A DNA stretch of 64,000 bases from Ensifer canadensis. GTDB lineage: Bacteria; Pseudomonadota; Alphaproteobacteria; Rhizobiales; Rhizobiaceae. Location of the stretch: positions 529,501 through 593,500 of the forward strand of contig NZ_CP083374.1 of the NCBI RefSeq assembly GCF_017488845.2, in the 5' to 3' direction. Position numbers and translations under genes: made by a program. Shown here one piece after another: positions 24,512 to 33,379 of the stretch; the stretch's first letter is position 1; each line of letters begins with the position of its first letter. Under the pieces are notes generated by a model that worked only from the letters and a program-made list of their open reading frames with translations, was not told the DNA's origin and ran no database searches.

Positions 24512-26803
24512 TTATCGACCATGCTCAACTGCATCCTTTAATTGCCTGATGAGTTCTGCAATCTGTAAATTGTCCGGCTGCAGACGGGCCAAGGCCTGTG
24601 CAAATTGGAGCGTATCGGCATAACGGCGGAGTTTGAGACCGATCTGAATTGCCGTGCCGAGCAGACTGGCGTCCGTTGCTCCGCTTAAGGCAGCAGCATC
24701 GAAGAGCGCAAACGCCTGCTCCGTTCGCCCGACTGAATCCAGGGCAATCGCCGCTGTCGTCCTGTATCTGGAATTGACGGGATCCAGGCGAACGGCCGCG
24801 TTCAGTTCTTCTGTCGCCTCCTCCATTGCCTTCTGACGCACAAGCGACAAGCCATGCCCGTAGCGAAGGTCGGCTCGATCCGGATCGGTTGCCACGGCTT
24901 CAGCGTAGGTCTGTTCGGATTTCTCGCCCTCCCCTGTTGCGCGGTAGAGTTCGGCGAGGTTGATGCGCGCGCCCGCAAGGGTTGGATCGAGATGGATCGC
25001 CTGACGGAGCGCCTTCTCCGCTTCCTCTGGACGTCCTTGTTCAAGCAGAAACGTTCCATAACTGCTTTGTGTCTCGGCAACGTGCGCGTTCGCTTGAACA
25101 TACGTTTTCAAATCGGCCACCGCACGGTCGAAATCACGACGTCGATCACCGAGCAAGTCCAGCGACTGCGTGCTTCCTAGTGCCCTGGCAGCAGCCACCC
25201 GCACTGCGCGTACGTCGTCGCTGACAAGTCCGCCGATGGCATCAAGCCGATACTCCCGCGGCAGGTTGGCAGCAGCCTCGGCTGCCCCCAGACGCACCAG
25301 CGGATCGGGGCTCTCCGCCGCCGCCTTCACGTCTGCGGCGACGTCAGCTCCAGCGAGCCTGCTCATCTCGGCAATGGCGCTTCCTGTGACTATTCCAGCT
25401 TGTTTTTCGTCCCCGACGAATGCCCGCAAGGCCTCGATCGAGGCAGCGTCGTTTTTCGCCGCGGCGGCGAACGCATGTGCGATCGTCGGGCGCTTGCGCC
25501 AGCCTGCACCAAACCAAGTATCCAGGGTCTCCGATGCCCACTTGTTCGACCTACCGTCGTGGCACGACGTACAGGCGTTCGGCGTTCCGTACATGTCGGA
25601 AAGGTCTGGGCGCGGAATCACGAAAGAATGGTCACGCCGACGATCGACCTTCATGTATGTCCGCTCGGGCATATGGCAGTTGGCGCAGAGCGCGCCAGCG
25701 GAGCCTTCCGGATGATGCGTATGGGCTGGAGTGTCGAAAGCGCCGCCCGGATCGGTGCTGGCAAAGCGCTTTGGCGCATCCTGGGTGTGGCATTGGGTGC
25801 ATAGCGCGTTTCCAACGGCCTTGACGCTGCCCTCATGCGGACGGTGGCAGTCGAAACACGTCACACCTGCTCTTGCCATCTTGCTCTGCTGGAACGATCC
25901 GTATTCGAAGACCTCATCCAGAATCTGTCCGTCCGGAAAGTAGAGATCGCTACGCAGCAACGCCGGGGAAAAATTGTCGAGAAAGGAGCCTCCCGGCTGA
26001 TAGCCATCGACAAGCCGGGCGCGCCGCGCGTGGCAGGCGAAGCAAGTGTTCGCATCGACCTTCGACAGGCCGAGGCCCGCAATTGCTGCCGTTTGAGCAT
26101 TCCCGACCTTGGCTCTCGCCCATTCGACATGTTTTGCACCGCCGCCGTGGCAGGACTGGCAGCCGATGCTGGTCGCGACATAGGATGATTGATACTCGTC
26201 CGTCTGCGGCTGGAAGTTGGTCTGGGGATCGGTGGAATGACAGTCGATGCAGGTGCGGTTCCATCGATAGAACGGGCCTGTCCAGTGAAACGTCGAGCCA
26301 GGTTTCGCCGAGGAGCCTTCGCCGAGCCAGAACCATTTTTGCTTTTGCGTGTCCCAGGCGATGTCGAGAGCCTGCAGCTTGCCACCCCCAATATCGACCA
26401 GGTACTGCTGCAGAGGCTCGTAGGCAAACGTGTACTTCACCTCGAAGTCCGCCGGTTTGCCGTCAGGCCCTTCGGTGCTAACGAAGAAGCGGCCATCCCG
26501 GCGGGAAAAAACTGCCTTGACGCTGTTCCATTCGAACTGGGTATTGTTGAAATCGGCGAGCACCGTCTTCTCGTTGGCAAGAGCCATCGCCTTTGCATGG
26601 TGGGATTTCGCGAATGCGGCGGCTTGACCAGCGTGGCAGGAAGCACACGCCTTCTCATCTACGAAGCTATCGTGAATTTCGATCTGCGGGTCCGCGGCAG
26701 GCGGCACAGCCATTTCCGCCGTAGCGGCGGCGGCGAACACCGATAATCCGCAAGTCAGCAGTGCCGTCCGAGAAACAGCCGCTAGACAGAATGCAATCTT
26801 CAA
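24512..26803 (-). CDS. Octaheme cytochrome c with HEAT-like and TPR repeats
   Basis: 763 residues if translation starts at the TTG at 26803, which has GGAGG seven bases upstream; a GTG at 26809 and an ATG at 26926 are alternatives, the latter with an implausible leader. A signal peptide (LKIAFCLAAVSRTALLTCGL to AEM) directs export. Eight CXXCH motifs follow: CASCH, CIDCH, CQSCH, CFACH, CFDCH, CTQCH, CANCH and CTSCH. The remainder holds HEAT-like helices (about residues 440-560) and TPR repeats (QGRPEEAEKALRQAIHLDPT and following). Such proteins are periplasmic electron carriers or oxidoreductases with a protein-docking tail. It is third in an operon after sulfatase and phosphatase genes. Reaction unknown. 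Confidence 0.88.
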   Translation of the reverse strand: MKIAFCLAAVSRTALLTCGLSVFAAAATAEMAVPPAADPQIEIHDSFVDEKACASCHAGQAAAFAKSHHAKAMALANEKTVLADFNNTQFEWNSVKAVFSRRDGRFFVSTEGPDGKPADFEVKYTFAYEPLQQYLVDIGGGKLQALDIAWDTQKQKWFWLGEGSSAKPGSTFHWTGPFYRWNRTCIDCHSTDPQTNFQPQTDEYQSSYVATSIGCQSCHGGGAKHVEWARAKVGNAQTAAIAGLGLSKVDANTCFACHARRARLVDGYQPGGSFLDNFSPALLRSDLYFPDGQILDEVFEYGSFQQSKMARAGVTCFDCHRPHEGSVKAVGNALCTQCHTQDAPKRFASTDPGGAFDTPAHTHHPEGSAGALCANCHMPERTYMKVDRRRDHSFVIPRPDLSDMYGTPNACTSCHDGRSNKWASETLDTWFGAGWRKRPTIAHAFAAAAKNDAASIEALRAFVGDEKQAGIVTGSAIAEMSRLAGADVAADVKAAAESPDPLVRLGAAEAAANLPREYRLDAIGGLVSDDVRAVRVAAARALGSTQSLDLLGDRRRDFDRAVADLKTYVQANAHVAETQSSYGTFLLEQGRPEEAEKALRQAIHLDPTLAGARINLAELYRATGEGEKSEQTYAEAVATDPDRADLRYGHGLSLVRQKAMEEATEELNAAVRLDPVNSRYRTTAAIALDSVGRTEQAFALFDAAALSGATDASLLGTAIQIGLKLRRYADTLQFAQALARLQPDNLQIAELIRQLKDAVEHGR

Positions 26804-27080
26804 TCTCACGCCTCCCACTACTCCAAAAATGATCAGGACGCACGGAGCGGCGCAGCCGAAGCATCGGCAAAGGAACGAACCGAGGTAGCCTTGGTCAGCG
26901 ATGCTTGGCACGTTTCTCGGGACCAATTGCTCTTCTGTTTACTGGAATAGGCTTCCGGCTAGTAGAAGGGAGGAAGGGGGAGACGACACAGCCTATCAAA
27001 CCCGCGATGCGATTGATCCTCATTGTGATTTCTCCTCCCCATTGGAAATATCGGCGATGCCGCGTGCGAAACGCTCGGCT
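26804..27080. other. Intergenic leader between phosphatase and cytochrome genes
   Basis: No gene seen apart from the alternative cytochrome starts. No clear terminator or operator was found, so the cytochrome gene may be co-transcribed with the phosphatase or have its own promoter. Confidence 0.4.
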
Positions 27081-28094
27081 TCATTTCGCGGGAAAGATCT
27101 GCTTCCAGTCTGCCTTCATGTCGACCACCGTCCAATTGTTGTCGGCCGCGGCATCCAGTGCCTTGTCGAGGCGGCCGAACGGGCTGTCGCGGTCATATGC
27201 GTATTCGCGCTCCGCATCGGTATGATGGACGATCAGGCCGAAGCGAGTGGTCGTGCCGCCCAACGTGGTCCATTGGAGCATTTCGAGGTCGCCGTCAGAA
27301 TTTCCGAAGGCGGCGATCGGCCGGCGGCCAATAAACTGGTTGATCGCAACAGGCTTGCCGGCCTTGTCATCGATAAAGTCGATCTGTGGCAGGCGAAACA
27401 AGGTCGACACGCCCTCACGCATCTCGAACTGCGTTTTGATGGTCGACCCGATGACTTGCTCAGGTGGGACCCCGTAGACCTGCTCGGCCCAGGGGCGAAT
27501 GAACTCCACGCCTCCACCGGAGACGATGAACGTCTTGAAGCCGTTTTCACGCAGATAGGCGAGCAGTTCGAGCATTGGCTGATAGACCAGCTCGGTATAG
27601 GGTTTATTGAACCTCGGTTGGCGCGCCGTGGCGATCCAGTCGGAGGCGATCTTCTGGAATTCCTCCGTTGTCATCCCGCTATGGGTCGCCAGGACCAACT
27701 CCACAAGTCCCTTTTCTCCCGTTGCGGCAAGGGCTTTCATATCGTTGTCGAGCACGGCCTTGAACGGCTGCGTGTCCTTCCATTCCGGGTGGGTGGCAGC
27801 TTCCGTCTTGACACGATCAAGTGCGAAGGCGAGTTGCACGTACATCGGCTGCTCGGTCCACAGTGTGCCGTCATTGTCAAAGACCGCGATGCGTTCGACC
27901 TCGGGCACATAACCAGGCGTATCTTCCGCGGTTACCCTGTCCACAAAGGCAACGATGGCCGCCTTGGCCCCGGTGTTGTTCCACGAGGGCAATGGATCTG
28001 TCTGGGCGAGCACGGATGTCGTGACAAACAGGCAGGCTGCCATGCCGAGCAGCACGGTGCGGGTGAATTTAAAGAAAATACATGTTGCAATCAT
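27081..28094 (-). CDS. Secreted HAD-superfamily phosphatase
   Basis: 337 residues; GGAGG stands five bases before the ATG. The signal peptide (FFKFTRTVLLGMAACLFVTT to LAQ) predicts export. HAD motif I is FDNDGTLW (nucleophile and acid/base Asp), motif II is IVSGGG and motif IV is AFGNSDGDLEM. The cap is inserted after motif I. This is the phosphoserine-phosphatase-like branch with a broad-range phosphohydrolase role in the periplasm. It lies between a sulfatase and an octaheme cytochrome, 85 bases from the former. Confidence 0.88.
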   Translation of the reverse strand: MIATCIFFKFTRTVLLGMAACLFVTTSVLAQTDPLPSWNNTGAKAAIVAFVDRVTAEDTPGYVPEVERIAVFDNDGTLWTEQPMYVQLAFALDRVKTEAATHPEWKDTQPFKAVLDNDMKALAATGEKGLVELVLATHSGMTTEEFQKIASDWIATARQPRFNKPYTELVYQPMLELLAYLRENGFKTFIVSGGGVEFIRPWAEQVYGVPPEQVIGSTIKTQFEMREGVSTLFRLPQIDFIDDKAGKPVAINQFIGRRPIAAFGNSDGDLEMLQWTTLGGTTTRFGLIVHHTDAEREYAYDRDSPFGRLDKALDAAADNNWTVVDMKADWKQIFPAK

Positions 28095-28179
28095 CAGAGC
28101 CTCCGTCGACTAACTGTGTGCAATCTCAGACCGTTAAAGAAACGGCGGCCCCCGAACGAACGGAGCCGCCGCGCCAAGG

Positions 28180-29844
28180 TCAGTTGCCGGTTGGCATCGG
28201 AATACTAACACCCTCCTTCGCCAAGGAGTCCCGCACCCATTGGAAACGCTCATAGTTTGAAAGCGTAATCGGGCCCGTATATCCCATGCTCTGCAGCTTG
28301 CGTGGAGGATATTTCACGTATGTCGCCATGATCTTCTTCAGTTCTTCCCCCATGACAACGCCCATCCAAGTCCGCTCAGTGAAGTTGTTCATGAAGATAT
28401 CGTAGCGTTCCTGAGGGTCCTGCCAAAGGTCAAACACCTGAGGTACGGTGGCCACGTATTTCTCCGCGCCCTTCCATCCAAGGTTTGAGTCAACGGCCAG
28501 TCCGCCGGTCTGGGCTCCATCGTCGCCGCGAAGATTGAACGCGAACTTGTAGTTGTTTACGCGGATTGCGCCGGGTGAAAGTTCGTTCTCCGTGAAGTAG
28601 AACCAGGATTTGCGTGGCGATGGGCCGCTACCCGTCAGGACCGGTGTCATATCGTAGCTGTCGAAAATGATTGGCTTGTCTTCACGATCATTTTCGGGCA
28701 GTGGGACACCGCCGACCGAAGCGAACGTCGCCATGAGATCGAGACCGCCGATGAGTTCGTGGTTCCTGGTATCGGGCTTGATCTTGCCCGGCCAAACTGC
28801 GATTGCGGGAACACGATTTCCACCCTCGCGCAATGTGCCCTTGGTGCCGCGAAACGGAGTGTATCCCGCGTCCGGATAGACGTCTTGCCAAGCGCCGTTG
28901 TCGGTTGTGTAGAACACCAGCGTGTTCCGGTCCATTCCGGTTTCGCGCAGCTTGTCCATGATCCGGCCGATACGGGTGTCGAGCTCCACGACCGAGTCGG
29001 CATATTTCGACTTGGACATCGATTTGTGCTCGAACTCCGGTGCCGGCATGTTCGGCTGATGCACCTTCATGAAGTTGACATTGATGAAGAACGGCTCATC
29101 CGGCTTCTTTGCAGCCTCATCGAGGAATTCGATGGCCGCTTTCTCGACATAGCCGTCGAAGAACGGAATGCCGACAACGCCTTCCTTGCCGTCGATCACC
29201 GGAGTATCGACATACTGGCCGTTGATCTTGAAGTCTTCCTTCGCCTCGCCGCCGGCCTTGCCCGAAAGCGCGCCTTTCGTCACCTTCTGGAACATAGCCC
29301 GCAGTGCCGGGTCCATGTCAGGGAACCAGGTCGGATCCGCATAGGTATAGGCGTTGAGATGGTAAAGGCCGACATATTTCATCTCGTCATAGCCCTGGGC
29401 GATCGGAAGCGCATAGTCCGCCTCGCCGAGATGCCACTTTCCGGTGAAGTACGTATGATAGCCGCCGCGCTTCAGCACTGACGCCAGCGTCCACTCCGCT
29501 GCCGGCAGACCACCACCCTGCCCCTGGAAAGCCACGGTCGTCATGCCGCTCCGGTTCGGAATGCGCCCGGTCTGCATTGCAGCCCGGCCTGGCGTGCAGC
29601 TCGGCTGGGCATAGAAGGAGAAGAAGGTCATGCCTTCATCGGCCAGCTTGTCGATGTTCGGCGTCGGCATGCCGCGTCCTTGGCCGCCGCCATAGGGGCC
29701 CAGATCGCCATAGCCCGTGTCGTCGGAAACGATAAAGAGAATGTTGGGTTTTGACGGCGACTGGGCTTGCACTTGGGATGCGGCCCCAACGAGAAATGTC
29801 GAAGCCGCCAAGGCTCCGACAGAGCACATGAAGCGAAAATTCAT
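28180..29844 (-). CDS. Secreted type I sulfatase (arylsulfatase family)
   Basis: 554 residues, ATG preceded by GGAGGA. Signal peptide MNFRFMCSVGALAASTFLVG to AQA. The metal-site motif ILFIVSDDTGYGDLG and the formylglycine motif CTPGR within PSCTPGRAAMQTGR (Cys to be oxidised by a formylglycine-generating enzyme) are intact, as is the GKWHLG His motif. It hydrolyses sulfate esters in the periplasm. It is first in a leftward operon with the HAD phosphatase and octaheme cytochrome, divergent from a two-component system. Confidence 0.92.
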   Translation of the reverse strand: MNFRFMCSVGALAASTFLVGAASQVQAQSPSKPNILFIVSDDTGYGDLGPYGGGQGRGMPTPNIDKLADEGMTFFSFYAQPSCTPGRAAMQTGRIPNRSGMTTVAFQGQGGGLPAAEWTLASVLKRGGYHTYFTGKWHLGEADYALPIAQGYDEMKYVGLYHLNAYTYADPTWFPDMDPALRAMFQKVTKGALSGKAGGEAKEDFKINGQYVDTPVIDGKEGVVGIPFFDGYVEKAAIEFLDEAAKKPDEPFFINVNFMKVHQPNMPAPEFEHKSMSKSKYADSVVELDTRIGRIMDKLRETGMDRNTLVFYTTDNGAWQDVYPDAGYTPFRGTKGTLREGGNRVPAIAVWPGKIKPDTRNHELIGGLDLMATFASVGGVPLPENDREDKPIIFDSYDMTPVLTGSGPSPRKSWFYFTENELSPGAIRVNNYKFAFNLRGDDGAQTGGLAVDSNLGWKGAEKYVATVPQVFDLWQDPQERYDIFMNNFTERTWMGVVMGEELKKIMATYVKYPPRKLQSMGYTGPITLSNYERFQWVRDSLAKEGVSIPMPTGN

Positions 29845-30180
29845 ATTGACTACTCCTCCGAAGGCTTGGGCGGATCGGGTTCACCAAACGCACGAGTTCT
29901 GATGCGTTTAAGGGGATCCGCCGCCTGTCCTTGCTGTATCGAAACGAAGCAAATTGAAGCAATGCTGTAGCCTGAACGCCCTCGATCGAGGGCCTCTCGT
30001 CTGGATGCCTGTGGCCAGCGCGAGGCCACCCACGACGGTGAAACTATCGGACGTCTTGCGGCGGGGATATTGTACCATCGGGCAAAACCGCACTTCGTTA
30101 GCTTGCGCTTGAATTCTAAAGCTCTGGTTGTATTAGCAAGTTCGCCTTGGTAGATTGCGCCTATCTGTCGGGGGAAAGTC
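29845..30180. promoter_or_regulatory. Divergent promoter region of the sulfatase operon and sensor-kinase operon
   Basis: 336 bases without a gene. A perfect 16-base palindrome GCCCTCGATCGAGGGC lies at 29978-29993, near the middle, and is a candidate binding site for the adjacent response regulator. No FNR-type box was found. Confidence 0.45.
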
Positions 30181-32064
30181 ATGGGCGTTCTGGGTAACCG
30201 GACCAGGCAATCGCACTGGCTGATCAGGGGTGTGGTTCCGGGCCTGTGTGCATTCCTGGCGACTGCGTCAGCGGCGACGGCCGGTCAGGCAGTTGTTGAC
30301 AGTGTGCCGCGTGTGCTGGTGCTCTATCCTTATGACGAGCGGATCGCGGCGACCACCGCAGCCGGGGAGGCCGTCAGGTCGCGGCTTCTCGACGCAACCA
30401 AAGGCCGGATCGATCTTTTCTCCGAATTTCTCGACCTTTCGCGATTTCCTGAGCCGAAGCACATGCGCCGTATGGCTGAATATCTTACGGCCAAGTACGG
30501 CGATCGCCGCCCTGACGTGGTGATTGCGCTCGGCGAGGAGTCGGCTCGGTTCATCTCTGCCAACCGCAAGGAAATCTCGGGCGATGCAAGGATAATCGTC
30601 GCGGGCTTCAGCAGTTCCGCTGCCGAAGCAATGGACTTGCCCAGCGACGTGATCGGAGCTTTCAGCGAATTTGACATCGTAAAGACCGCTGAGATGGCCC
30701 GCGGTCTCCAGCCTGATGCGCGGCATCTCTTCATAGTTGGAGGATCATCCGAATTCGACCGTTCATGGCTTGCTACCGCGCGAGCCGATCTTGCGGTTTT
30801 CTCAAGAACGTTTGAAACGACATACTTGGAAGACCTGACGATCGAAGAGTTCACCAAGCGAGCCGCCGAGCTACCTCCCGACAGCATTGTACTGGCGCTG
30901 ACGATTTTCAAGGACGTTACCGGGCGCAATTTCGTTCCGCGCGAAGCGATCAAGCAAATATCGAAGACTGCCAGTGCGCCGATCTACGGCCCGTACCCGA
31001 CCTACATCGACTATGGCATTGTTGGAGGCAACGTGGTCACGTTTGGGTCACTGGGCAAAACGGCGGCCGACCTTGCGCTCGATGCCATCGCTGGCAAGCC
31101 AATCTCCAGTCTCCGGTCGCCCCAAACATATGTCGCCGACGTGAGGCAGCTCCGACGCTGGGGGTTGTCGGAAAAGGATCTTCCTGCAGGCACGGTCCAG
31201 ATGTTCAAAGAGCCCACTTTCTGGGAACAATACTGGTTCGCGACCGTCGTCGCCCTTGCCATTGTTGCTCTGCAAGGCACAGTCATTGCCGGACTTCTTG
31301 TCGAACGCCGTCGCCGCCAGGCGGCGGAGGTCGAATCGCGCCTCCGTCTGCTCGAAGTGGTTCACCTCAATCAATCCGCAACAGCCGGCGCGCTTTCAGC
31401 CTCAATCGCGCACGAGCTTAACCAGCCGCTGGGTGCAATCCGCAGCAACGCCGAGGCGGCGGAGGCAATTCTGATGTCCGAGAGGCCCGATCTCGAGCTG
31501 ATCAAGCAGATCCTCATAGACATTCAAGACGACGATCAGCGTGCCCATGACGTCATTTCGCGGATGCGAGGCCTACTTAAGAAGCGAGGAGAGATCGACT
31601 GGCAGGAGTTCGACCTCAATGAGGTCATCACAAGTGCGATCAGGATTCTCCGCGGCGAAGCCGAGCAGAGGGGCGTCGTCGTGAGTTCCAATTGGGCCCG
31701 GCGGGAACTGCCGGTCCGAGCCGACCGGGTCCACGTCCAGCAGATCATTCTCAATCTGGCAACCAATGCAATGGATGCAATGCTCGACGTGGTCGCGACC
31801 GAGCGGAGGCTTATGCTTGAGACAACACTGACGAAGGATTCCAAGGTCGAGCTGTCGATTTCGGACACCGGTCGTGGAATACCAAACGAACAGCTCGCCA
31901 GCATTTTCGAGCCGTTCTATACTACAAAGCCCTCCGGAACGGGGCTTGGCCTTTCCATCGTGCGCGCAATAGTCGAAACCTACGGCGGCACGATCTGGGC
32001 CGCCAACCGCCCAGAAGGCGGAGCAGTTTTCAGAGTTTTACTGCCTCTCGCGCAAACTGGATGA
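30181..32064 (+). CDS. Sensor histidine kinase with ABC-substrate-binding-type periplasmic domain
   Basis: 627 residues. An N-terminal signal/anchor is followed by a periplasmic binding-protein-like domain (about 45-330: VPRVLVLYPYDERIAATTAA, VVIALGEESARFI), one transmembrane segment (WFATVVALAIVALQGTVIAG) and a cytoplasmic kinase. The H box is SIAHELNQPLGAIRSNAEA with His near residue 411; N box NLATNAMDAM, G boxes ISDTGRGIP and GTGLGLSIV are complete. The extracellular ligand is unknown; the neighbouring sulfatases suggest a sulfated or phosphorylated compound (inference). The response regulator follows after three bases. Confidence 0.92.
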   Translation: MGVLGNRTRQSHWLIRGVVPGLCAFLATASAATAGQAVVDSVPRVLVLYPYDERIAATTAAGEAVRSRLLDATKGRIDLFSEFLDLSRFPEPKHMRRMAEYLTAKYGDRRPDVVIALGEESARFISANRKEISGDARIIVAGFSSSAAEAMDLPSDVIGAFSEFDIVKTAEMARGLQPDARHLFIVGGSSEFDRSWLATARADLAVFSRTFETTYLEDLTIEEFTKRAAELPPDSIVLALTIFKDVTGRNFVPREAIKQISKTASAPIYGPYPTYIDYGIVGGNVVTFGSLGKTAADLALDAIAGKPISSLRSPQTYVADVRQLRRWGLSEKDLPAGTVQMFKEPTFWEQYWFATVVALAIVALQGTVIAGLLVERRRRQAAEVESRLRLLEVVHLNQSATAGALSASIAHELNQPLGAIRSNAEAAEAILMSERPDLELIKQILIDIQDDDQRAHDVISRMRGLLKKRGEIDWQEFDLNEVITSAIRILRGEAEQRGVVVSSNWARRELPVRADRVHVQQIILNLATNAMDAMLDVVATERRLMLETTLTKDSKVELSISDTGRGIPNEQLASIFEPFYTTKPSGTGLGLSIVRAIVETYGGTIWAANRPEGGAVFRVLLPLAQTG

Positions 32065-32067
32065 ACC

Positions 32068-32700
32068 ATGGAACCAATCGTTCACATCGTCGATGATGAT
32101 CGATCCTTCCGCACCGCAGTCGGGCGGCTGCTTTCGGCATCCGGGTACCGCGTGTCTCTCTATGAATCAGGCGATCAGTTTCTGGCGCAGTTTCCGCATG
32201 ACGAACCTGGCTGTGTCCTCCTTGACCTTGATTTACCTGGGCTGAGCGGTCTGGAGCTACAGAACAGGGTCACTGAGCGAGCGCCGCTTCTGCCTGTCGT
32301 GTTTCTCACGGGACGTGGCAACGTCAAAGCCAGCGTTCAGGCGATGAAAGCGGGCGCCGAGGATTTCTTGGAAAAGCCGGCGCCCAGGGGGGCACTGCTG
32401 GAGGCCGTCGAGCGGGCGTTGCGCCGGTGCGAGACGCAGCGTGTCGAGCAGGATCGTATCCAAGCCCTTAGGGCGCGCATTGCGCACCTGACACCACGTG
32501 AGTTCGAGGTTTTCGGCTTCATCGTCCGCGGCAAGCTCAACAAGCAGATCGCTCATGCTCTCGGCACATCCGAACGGACGGTCAAGGCGCACCGCCACAA
32601 CGTCATGGAAAAGCTTGAAGCCCGGTCCCTGGCCGAGACCGTGTCGATCGCCGAGAGATTGCGCCTTTTCGATCCAGCCTCGGATGCGCTCCCACGATAA
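32068..32700 (+). CDS. FixJ/LuxR-type response regulator
   Basis: 210 residues. Receiver domain with acid pocket HIVDDDRSF, phospho-acceptor Asp near residue 53 in CVLLDLDLPG, Thr in VFLTGRGN and Lys in FLEKPA. The C-terminal LuxR helix-turn-helix is LTPREFEVFGFIVRGKLNKQ followed by IAHALGTSERTVKAHRHNV. Partner of the preceding sensor kinase. Likely regulates the sulfatase genes on both sides. Confidence 0.93.
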   Translation: MEPIVHIVDDDRSFRTAVGRLLSASGYRVSLYESGDQFLAQFPHDEPGCVLLDLDLPGLSGLELQNRVTERAPLLPVVFLTGRGNVKASVQAMKAGAEDFLEKPAPRGALLEAVERALRRCETQRVEQDRIQALRARIAHLTPREFEVFGFIVRGKLNKQIAHALGTSERTVKAHRHNVMEKLEARSLAETVSIAERLRLFDPASDALPR

Positions 32701-32806
32701 CTTGGAACGCGGCGCTTCACCAAAGGTCAATAGCCAGCCTCCAATGTTGGTCCTACGTTCGTCGTGATCGGGGCTGCTCCTGTTCTTGGCTCCAGAAAGG
32801 CCTCAA

Positions 32807-33178
32807 GTGGAAAGCCCACAACGCACAGTGGCCGTTGTCGAGAACGACGCAAGCGTGCGCCGGAGCGTCGTGCGACTGTTGAACGCAAATGGTTTTGCAA
32901 CCGAAGCATTTGCATCTGCCGAGGCCTTTTTAAGCCATGCCGACGCAAGTCAGTTTGGCTGTATCGTCCTCGATATTCATTTGGGTGGCATTTCAGGCAT
33001 CGAACTATGGCACCGCTTAAAGGCATCGGGCAGCGAACTCCCGGTTATCTTCATCACCGCCGTTGAGGATGAGGCGCTTCACGTGGAGGCGGTTAAGGCG
33101 GGCTGCATCGCGTATCTACGCAAGCCGTTCCCCGCCGCCTTGTTGATCAATGCTGTCGACAGGGCATTGGGGCTTTGA
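32807..33178 (+). CDS. Stand-alone receiver (single-domain response regulator)
   Basis: 123 residues from GTG 32807, preceded by AAAGG at six bases; a TTG at 32786 is the other option. Receiver motifs: VAVVENDASVRRS, phospho-Asp in CIVLDIHLGG, Thr in VIFITAVED and Lys in YLRKPFP. No output domain. It follows the FixJ-type regulator and may act as a phosphate sink or competing partner of the same kinase, a layout known from other FixJ-like systems. Confidence 0.85.
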   Translation: MESPQRTVAVVENDASVRRSVVRLLNANGFATEAFASAEAFLSHADASQFGCIVLDIHLGGISGIELWHRLKASGSELPVIFITAVEDEALHVEAVKAGCIAYLRKPFPAALLINAVDRALGL

Positions 33179-33379
33179 ATGCATTGCGATCCCGCTTCCC
33201 CGAAGGACAATAGGCAGGGTTCTGTTTTTGGCGCACAAACGAAACAGCGGATCGGGAGGCCAGCGGGCGATCATTTTGGAGCGGCGAGCAGACGCAGCGG
33301 TATTGAAAGATGTTCCCGTCCGCAGCAGGAGCACCCGGCGTCCGCCTGCCCGGATTTGGAAACAGTGGAGAGACGCAGC

